A stretch of 64,000 nucleotides of DNA from Liolophura sinensis (Eukaryota > Mollusca > Polyplacophora > Chitonida > Chitonidae), in NCBI RefSeq assembly GCF_032854445.1, contig NC_088296.1, positions 13,492,706-13,556,705 on the forward strand, written 5' to 3'. The notes under the pieces are model-generated. The model made no database searches. It saw only the letters and a list, made by a program, of their open reading frames with translations, and was not told the origin of the DNA. The number at the start of each line of letters is the position of its first letter. The stretch's first letter is position 1. This document shows, piece after piece, positions 57,071 to 64,000 of this stretch. Made by a program: the position numbers and the translations under genes.

Positions 57071-60000
57071 ATGACATTCCCTACCCTCCCCACACGCTGG
57101 GGTGTGATACTGACTTTGGTGGGCTTAACATTTGGACTGAAAGCGACACTCGTCAAAGGTGAGTCTGGACATTTTTGCCTCAATTTTTGATCTATATCAT
57201 TACTTGAAGAGTTTAATGTTGAAATTTGTCACAAAGGTGTATGTTCCCATATTATTTACACCTGGGTAACATATTAGATATAGGTTCTTTGACACATGCT
57301 CAGTTACGTAGTAAGATATCCTTGCAGGCAAACATGAAAAAGAGCTTAGCTTACAATGTGAGCGCATATGGCTGCGGGTTAGAACCACCGGAGACTAGGC
57401 CCTAAAAATCAATGGACGTGATTACAATCAATTTAGGGTTCTGTTATAAGGTCGTTTAATCTTCACATACTTGTGCTTTGGTAGTAGGGTTGAAAATTTT
57501 AATATTTCCTTTGTAACTAACTCTATATTTCAGATTAATTACGTTATGTCAGGCCCAAATCTTTGAATACGTTTTCTCGTAAACTGTAACAGTTTTTTGT
57601 AACTGTGAACGTAGTCTCTATTCAACTGTTTGATTTAACCTGAGACATAATATACAAGTTGTTGTGTATGTGGAAAAGCCCGGGTTAAGTGAACCACAAC
57701 AACTTCTTCATCAGACTTTTTGGCAAACTTTTGAATATGTTAGCCTGATACACCTTCATGGGCGAGCTGAGGAAATCACCCAACTTTGACGAGTTACTGG
57801 CGTACTTTTCCACGTCACACATCACATTGTTAACAGGCAAGTGTCCTTCAGCAAACTTTAGAATGTGCAAACGGTCACACGATCGACCTTTTTTGTCAGA
57901 AAGCCCCCAAAACATCGATCGTGGAAACCTGTTGAAAAACAGTATGTAGGTGCATGGCCGCACTGATTCTCGTGTCACGTATTTGCTATATTTATTTCAG
58001 CATGGACCATTAGCTTATTCTCAGTAGCATATACTTTTCACGGGTTTTAGTGCAAGTACAACCTATACAATGAAAAACACTGTGGATGGAAACAAGTTAA
58101 CACGCTCAAAAATGACAATTTTGTTCTTTCCATTTTCTACCACCCTTGCCGTTGGTTTTGGCCTCACCGTCCCCGTTTAATAGAACCAGAAGCCAGAATT
58201 TTACATATTTTAACCCAGATTTGACTGACTTACGTTATTAGGTGCTGGAACTGAACAGTGTGGAGCAAACTCACTGTGTGGTTATGGAAGTAAATGTGAC
58301 ACCAAAACGTCTCAGTGTGTATGTTTTTCTGGGAAAGACGGCAAGAGGAAGAGGGAGGGTAATCCCCACAATACATTTTACTGTTTCGGTAAGTTGAATA
58401 TTTGTCGTATCTGTAAAATACAGCGCTCTGTTTAATCATCAAAGTATATCACCATTATATACGTTGAGTTTTCTAACATCCTAGGTAGTGTGCTTCAAAT
58501 ACTTCAGATATTGCTTAAGAGGATATAGTTGCAATTGATATGACGCAGTTAGCATGCCCAGGTATGGTGATGGAACAAATTTAGTGCTTGGTTATGGAAC
58601 CAGATGTGACACCAATATGACTTACAACGACGAATTGAGGACGATAGGTGATGGTAATCCTTTGTCTACGTTACACATTTTGGGTAAGTTCAACATTTAC
58701 AGTATTAATACAACAGAACCCATTTTTTGATCATGAGGTTATATCACGAATAAATACGTTTTAGTTTTATACTATAACAGCCTAGGTGAAGGCCAAGCAG
58801 ATGCATCTGACATCGTATGGTTATCATACCCAGACAGTGTATGTGAAAATACATGTACAATAAGGCAGCTTACGTGTACGTGGAAATGTAAAGTGCCACC
58901 TCATTGCAGACTGACCAATCACGTAGAGCTTCTCCGCATTGGAGTAATTTTACACATTAGACACAGCAAGGAAAACAGAAGTTTGGCCCACTGGTAGTCA
59001 ACACTGGGCATCTTGGTGTGGAAAAATTAATTCAATTGATTGGTGTATAACGCGGTATTCAAGAGTATTTCACTAATACGACGGCCGGGGTGTAGAATGA
59101 AAGCTTGAGAATAGCACATGTTTATGTCACAAATGCAGTGAATATAAAATCAAATGGTTTGTCTTTTGCAATAATCAAATAGCATATGATTATGTCAATA
59201 ATATAAAAATGGTATATGTTCTAAACTCTGTCAAAAAAGAAACGCAACCCCTGTCCTCGGATATCAAAAATTCGTTCGAATAAAGTTTTTCCTTCCAAAC
59301 TAAATTTTAGCCAAATGTAATGAAATTATACACGTTTTTAATGAAGATTACCATCCAAACAACTGCCTTTTCTCTCCTAAGTGTATTTTATTGCTTATGA
59401 CGTCACAACGCCTGGACTGACCCTGTTGACGTCGCACATAGAACCATTCACATGCAAATCATGTCAATGGCAGTTATAGTGTGGGGGTGTATAAAAGCCC
59501 ATGTGCTTTCGTATTTTATTCATTCATTCGTCAACGAAAGGCAGTCGGTAATATGCCGCGACTGAGTGCTGCCGACCGAAGTATAGCCATTGGTCGTCTT
59601 CAAGCCGGAGAAAGTTTTGGTACTATTGCACGACACCTAAATGTTCACAAAACAGCGATATCCCGACTTTGGAGCCGTTGCAACAACTTTAATTCGACCA
59701 ACGATCGCCCGAGAAGTGGAAGGCCAAGAATCACGACCCCACTTCAAGATCGGTACATCCGGGTCCTTCACCTGCGTAATCGGCATGCCCTACCAGCCGT
59801 GACTGCCACACAAATACCAGGTTTGCGGAGAGTGTCGGCTCAAACAATTAGGAACCGTCTGAAAGAATCGGGTTTACGTGCCTGTAGACCAGTTGTTGGA
59901 CCTGTACTACGCCTCTTACGTCGACGCCTACGACTCAGGTGGTGCAACAACGTAAGGATATGGACTTTACAAAACTGGAGGCGCATCTGGTTTTCTGATG

Positions 60001-62641
60001 AATCCCGTTTTCTTTTGACACGTCACGACGGAAGACAGCGTGTGTATAGGAGACGTCATGAACGCTTTGCGCCCATCTGCGTCCGGCAGGTGGACAGATT
60101 AGGCGGAGGCAGTGTTATGGTTTGGGGAGCCTTCTCGTACAACCAGAAATCAGACTTGGTGATCGTTCCAGGGAACCTGACAGCCCAACGTTACATCAGC
60201 CACGTGTTACAGCCTCACCTTCTCCCGATTATTGACCGACAGACACAGCTTTTTCAACAATACAACGCCAGGCCTCATACTGCACGTGCAACAATGAACT
60301 TTCTGCAGGATTCCAACGTCAATGCCTTGCCGTGGCCCTCTAAATCACCAGACCTCAACCCTATTGAACACCTGTGGGATACTCTGGATCGACACGTACG
60401 TCAACGTCAGCCACCGCCACAGACGCTTCAACAGCTCGCCGTTGCGTTACAGGAGGTGTGGAAGGCCATTCCCCAGGAGAGAATCCGGCGTCTTATCCGT
60501 TCTTGTCCAAGGAGATGCCGTGTAGTGATTGCAGCTCGTGGTGGTCATACGAGCTACTGAGGAAGACGCCTCCTGGTGAGCAACTGGTGTCTGTGAGATG
60601 ACTTTTGAAAAGACAGTTTTAGACATGACCATCTTGATTATTATTCTGCCAAATTTCTGACTTCTGTCTTCAATAAGAAAAAAGTTGTGCCGTCCTAAAA
60701 CTAAATATTAAAATCTCTAAAATACGGGGGTGTGCGTTTCTTTTTTGACAGAGTTTATATTAGAATGAAATGCTGATCTTATTTATTTTATTTGATTGGT
60801 ATTTCAAGAATATTTGACTTATACGAGGACTGCCAGTACTGTACATGTTATTGGTGGGATTATACCGGGTAGAGATGTGTTCTTAAGCAAAAATTGTCAT
60901 CAAAAAACGGGAAAGACTTAAATGAAATAAACGGTTACCATGGTGATAAGGAGACTGGATATAAAAATAGTATCAATTTATACTAACTTCTGTGGTACAT
61001 TTTTAGATGTTGAAATATATACCATATTTTCAAATGACGGTCAAAATTACAGGCTTATGCCGAATGACATGGTAGTGTAAAAAATGTAGAAACTGCACAA
61101 TGAGGGATCCGGTCTCACTGTCATTAGCCAAAGGATTAGAAGTTACACAAAACCGTTTGTTTGCATGTCTGGAGTGTTGGTCAGCTTTATTTCTCTGTGT
61201 CCTAAGGTGAGGGAGTTACAGAATGTGGAGATCAGCTGTGTGGTTACAGAGCAGAATGTAACACGGACAATAGTGAGTGTGTATGCTCATTCAACAATGG
61301 TGAACCAAGAGAACTGAAGGGCACATCTCCATCCCTGTGGTACTGTGTGGGTAAGTTAAAGTATATTAGACATGTAAAAATTGTCACTGTGACTCCAAAT
61401 TAGCAAACGCATGCATAGCCACGTATGGGACACGGCTAACATTTGTGTATTGTATAAAATTAGACAACATCAAAGATTTTGACGATGTACGCCCGCAGTC
61501 AAATGTAGATTGCAGAAATTTGAAGATTTAAATGTGAGGAAATCTCAACCACAAAGACCCAGTCTTTCTTTGTTTCTACGCAGGATTGGCTAATGATGAG
61601 TATTTGAATTTAAGTATATGTTTCTGTACATCTCCGTGCATTCCCTGGTAAACAAACAGTCCACAGTTCTGAATTACTAGCCGTAACATGTGCTTTATAC
61701 CGCCTTTGTACTATTGGTATTGTATCAAACAGGAGAACAGTTCAAGCAGTGCCTGTAGCGTACATGTAATACTGTGTATGTCTTGTAATGTATAAATGTA
61801 CGAACACAACTTAAATTGGAAGACACTTGACTTATAATGCAATCATATGATTTCACAATTAATCGTAGGTAAAAAGTGATGTACGACGTTCATTACAGAA
61901 TCACAAAAGGTGATTACTTATGCAGATAGCAGGGCTTTATATTGTCTGTCTGCACCAAACCAGTTTTGCGAGGAATTAAGAAACCTGGATAGCAACAGCA
62001 CATAAAGAGCCCTTTCTGCAAAGAATTACGTATTGACCACTTGATTTTTAGCAAACTTTTCTTATACTTGGGAAGTGTAGATCACACACAAATCCATATA
62101 TTGATTATTACATTATAGTCTACACGCTCACGATTCCTAGCAATACTTTCTCAGGAGATAAATCGTCAGAACAAACTGAGCAATGTGAAACGCATGCAGT
62201 AATTGGATTCTTTTAAAGAAAGAGTTTATGTCATAAAATCAGAAATATATTGTACATGTATGTTGTTTTAAATTCGACTTTTCCTAAATAAGTATAATGC
62301 TTCTAATTTATGGCCTTAGCTTATTATTGAGCGGGCAGACACAGGGACACAGTTTTAGCTCTACATTAGCACTTCGACTTGACACGGGGACAACGCCCCT
62401 TGATTCTACAGAGCTGCTGAAAGTTATACTGTTGTCAAGCAGTAGTGTAGTATATTTTAACTGTCGCCAAGGACTAACTTTACCTGTACATGCCTATTGT
62501 TCTTATCCTCTATTGCAGAATTCTGCAGTTCTAACAACACCTGCAATGACAACACCGCGTGTACGGACCCATCTAATAATGGCAGGTGCCGGTGTAACTG
62601 TTTACAAGGATCAACACTGTCACCCACAGGACAATGCCTGG
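57071..62641 (+). CDS. Receptor copy E: 5' part, continues past the window
   Basis: Plus-strand exons: signal peptide 57071-57158 (88 bp, MTFPTLPTRWGVILTLVG), EGF1 58242-58388 (147 bp), EGF2 61207-61350 (144 bp) and third Cys-rich module 62519-62641 (123 bp, seven cysteines). All junctions are phase 1 with AG/GT borders and all cysteines of EGF1 and EGF2 are kept. No stalk, TM or tail exon is seen before 64000; by comparison with A (1.7 kb to the stalk) they should lie beyond the edge. An intron holds a decayed second EGF1 exon and a Tc1-like transposon. Confidence 0.7.
58562..58683 (+). pseudogene. Decayed duplicate EGF1 exon in copy E
   Basis: Bounded by CCCAG and GGGTAAGTT splice-like sites. 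It contains GGTTATGGAACCAGATGTGA, parallel to EGF1 at 58275. Length is 122 bp instead of 147, the frame meets a stop early, and several cysteine codons are gone. Confidence 0.65.
59030..59095 (-). repeat. Truncated SINE end (second family)
   Basis: TTGATTGGTGTATAACGCGG, TATTCAAGAGTATTTCACTA and ATACGACGGCC; the rest of the SINE is missing. Confidence 0.6.
59224..60755 (+). mobile_element. Tc1-like transposon, near-identical ends, TA flanks
   Basis: 1532 bp. The terminal inverted repeats begin AACTCTGTCAAAAAAGAAAC on both strands (59224 onward and 60755 backward) and agree for 23 bases before drifting. TA dinucleotides flank both ends (59222-59223, 60756-60757), the Tc1/mariner target duplication. 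It lies in the intron of copy E between EGF1 and EGF2. Confidence 0.9.
59553..60560 (+). CDS. Tc1-like transposase, second catalytic Asp replaced by Tyr
   Basis: ATG at 59553 (MPRLSAADRSIAIGRLQAGE) gives 335 codons, normal for Tc1. Two N-terminal helix-turn-helix regions are present (TIARHLNVHKTAISRLW; then a GRPRIT linker and RVSAQTIRNRLKESG). The catalytic domain has IWFSDESRF (first Asp), GGGSVMVWG, and QQYNARPHTA, where the family has Asp before Asn. The Glu is in PDLNPIEHLWD. No frameshift or stop. The Asp-to-Tyr change (codon TAC at 60261-60263) should abolish cleavage, so this copy is probably inactive although recently inserted. An upstream extension to 59481 is open but lies in the 5' region. 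Confidence 0.9.
   Translation: MPRLSAADRSIAIGRLQAGESFGTIARHLNVHKTAISRLWSRCNNFNSTNDRPRSGRPRITTPLQDRYIRVLHLRNRHALPAVTATQIPGLRRVSAQTIRNRLKESGLRACRPVVGPVLRLLRRRLRLRWCNNVRIWTLQNWRRIWFSDESRFLLTRHDGRQRVYRRRHERFAPICVRQVDRLGGGSVMVWGAFSYNQKSDLVIVPGNLTAQRYISHVLQPHLLPIIDRQTQLFQQYNARPHTARATMNFLQDSNVNALPWPSKSPDLNPIEHLWDTLDRHVRQRQPPPQTLQQLAVALQEVWKAIPQERIRRLIRSCPRRCRVVIAARGGHTSY
60785..60880 (-). repeat. Truncated SINE end (second family)
   Basis: TTTGATTGGTATTTCAAGAA, TATTTGACTTATACGAGG and GCCAGTACTG, a deleted version of the SINE end seen at 39640. Confidence 0.5.
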
Positions 62642-64000
62642 GTGTGTACCAAGGGTTCTGTTCAATTGATGACATATGATATAATTATGAAAGTACCAAA
62701 ATCCAGTGTATTAACGTATACGTGTCGCATCCAGTAAAGGATGGCGTTGCAGAAATGTGTCTCCACACATGGTAATACAAATAACATCTGTAAAAATGCC
62801 ATTAGCATCACTTCACATTTTTCTCTAATTGCTGTTTCAACCATGGTGCTGTTGAGTATTTATGTTATTATTTAACTGAATTCCATTGTATTTGACAATT
62901 GGTAAACTGTGATTCTGACAGTTGATAAGCTGTTATAGTAACGCTTTCTCAGAAAATATACCCAGGTTTAGGCGTCGAGATCATGGTATGAGCTTCATCT
63001 AAATAAACCTGTTGTAAAATAACTCGCCTATGTACTGTCTAACTGACACAATTTCTCAACATCAGTTAACTGCTGCGGTTGAACATGGGGTGTTTTGTGA
63101 GATTCAAATCGCATATATGTGTTTATTGCGAGGACTCCTGATGCGTATTGCTACATCACGGGCTACTATTAGCTTCTGACCTATGATATCTCATTTTCGA
63201 ACATCGCCGTGCATGCATGTCAAGGAGTCCTTACATGACACGATATCTAAATTACATGAACCTGGAATGATTTCTCCAAGTCACGGCCTTTCTTCGATTT
63301 ACCTCACCGCTGTCATGGAAGTGAAATATTCAAACAGATGAATTAAGAATTTACAAGACTAGAGCATATCCGCTGTTTAAAAGCAAGTTGTAAACAGATC
63401 CACTACTATAGCCTTGTGAAAAGGCGCTGTCTCCCAGGACCAATGTCAAGTTGTGTCAAATGGCAGTTATAGAATGTCGACTGTGCACTTTCTCTATGAT
63501 TGATCACCCCTGGAGCAGATTATTCCAAACAAGGGTAGACCTGATGGCAATATCCAGTGGTTCTGTCGGGTGTCGTTACAGCCAGTTTATACAGGGGAAG
63601 TAACTGATACACCGCACTGTAAGAAGAACCAGTTATGGTATAAAACTTTTCAAATCGATGTCACATATCCTGAAAGCTGTCAAATTAACGGAAGGGGGAT
63701 AACATTATTGCCGTGAAATTCGTATATATTAATCTGTTATAATTTTCCGATATCTTGATTTTTTAAAAAATCCGAAATGAAGCCAATATTCTTTGCGCAG
63801 AAAAAGATACCAACCGTAACGTTTACAGTGGAAACGTAAGAATTCTGAAACCGGGTTGACCGTGACTTACATCATCAGATTATATGTAAATGTGCGGTCA
63901 AACAACGCGAAAACAAAATAATCGCGAGTTTGTTTGCTTGACCTGTTTGCTTGACCTGGATAACTGACACCTGGCAAATAATAATCAAAAATTTATTATT
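62642..64000. other. Copy E intron to window edge
   Basis: No stalk, transmembrane or tail exon recognised on the plus strand, and no repeat of note. Confidence 0.4.

Noticed and set aside
57685-57978. 97-codon minus-strand frame in the copy E first intron
   Set aside because: No recognisable domain, no supporting splice sites, and it lies in an intron of a gene on the other strand.
62297-62518. Open frame extending upstream of the copy E third-module exon, with a signal-peptide-like start
   Set aside because: The exon has a good acceptor (tattgcag) and the phase-1 pattern of its paralogues; the upstream extension is intron and not conserved.
1-64000. CRISPR arrays, rRNA, bacterial operons
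   Set aside because: None seen; tandem arrays here are minisatellites without unique spacers, and the window is clearly eukaryotic.

Overview
This is a stretch of an animal nuclear genome, most likely a mollusc (bivalve or gastropod). Coding sequence is split into short exons with GT/AG junctions. tRNA-headed SINEs carry the tail type common in molluscs, and the intergenic DNA is AT-rich and full of repeats. No bacterial operons, rRNA or CRISPR arrays are visible. Taxon and gene names are inferred from patterns only, since no search was possible.

Host genes. The window holds a cluster of paralogues of one small receptor family that I do not recognise by name. The full architecture is signal peptide, two six-cysteine EGF-like modules, a third Cys-rich (EB/EGF-like) module, a short Thr/Ser/Pro stalk, one transmembrane helix, and a cytoplasmic tail with repeated tyrosine motifs (YxxI/V/L, YEN). 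Copy A (minus, 641-8465) is complete: seven exons splice in frame to 374 codons plus stop. Copy B (minus, 11961-19376) has everything except a visible signal-peptide exon. Copy C (minus, 40109-41055) is a 5' fragment (signal peptide plus EGF1). Copy D (plus, 48484-50461) is a 3' fragment (stalk, TM, tail). Copy E (plus, 57071-62641 and beyond) has signal peptide, EGF1, EGF2 and the third module and runs off the right edge. All extracellular exon junctions are phase 1, so the exons are interchangeable cassettes. The tyrosine-rich tail suggests signalling or phagocytic/immune function, but that is inference.

Mobile DNA. From about 22.5 to 34.1 kb lies a GC-richer Maverick/Polinton (adintovirus-like) element. 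Its parts are penton-like, major capsid, packaging ATPase, integrase and protein-primed DNA polymerase B genes plus several small unknown proteins. Almost every gene has stops or frameshifts, so it is a decayed endogenous copy. A 1.84-kb DNA transposon with 31-bp inverted ends and a DUF7869-like protein lies at 37.3-39.2 kb. A Tc1-like element with near-identical ends and a nearly full transposase (second catalytic Asp changed to Tyr) lies in an intron of copy E at 59.2-60.8 kb. SINE copies, Penelope-like reverse-transcriptase scraps, an LTR-like repeat pair, and two large minisatellites (27-bp unit at 20.2-21.5 kb; 47-bp unit at 53.0-55.4 kb) fill much of the rest.

Layout: 0.6-8.5 kb copy A; 8.5-11.6 kb its upstream region and SINEs; 11.6-20.2 kb copy B; 20.2-22.5 kb minisatellite and duplicated intron sequence; 22.5-34.1 kb Polinton; 34.1-39.2 kb repeats and transposon; 39.2-42.2 kb copy C; 42.2-48 kb repeats and RT scrap; 48.4-50.7 kb copy D; 53-55.4 kb minisatellite; 57-64 kb copy E.
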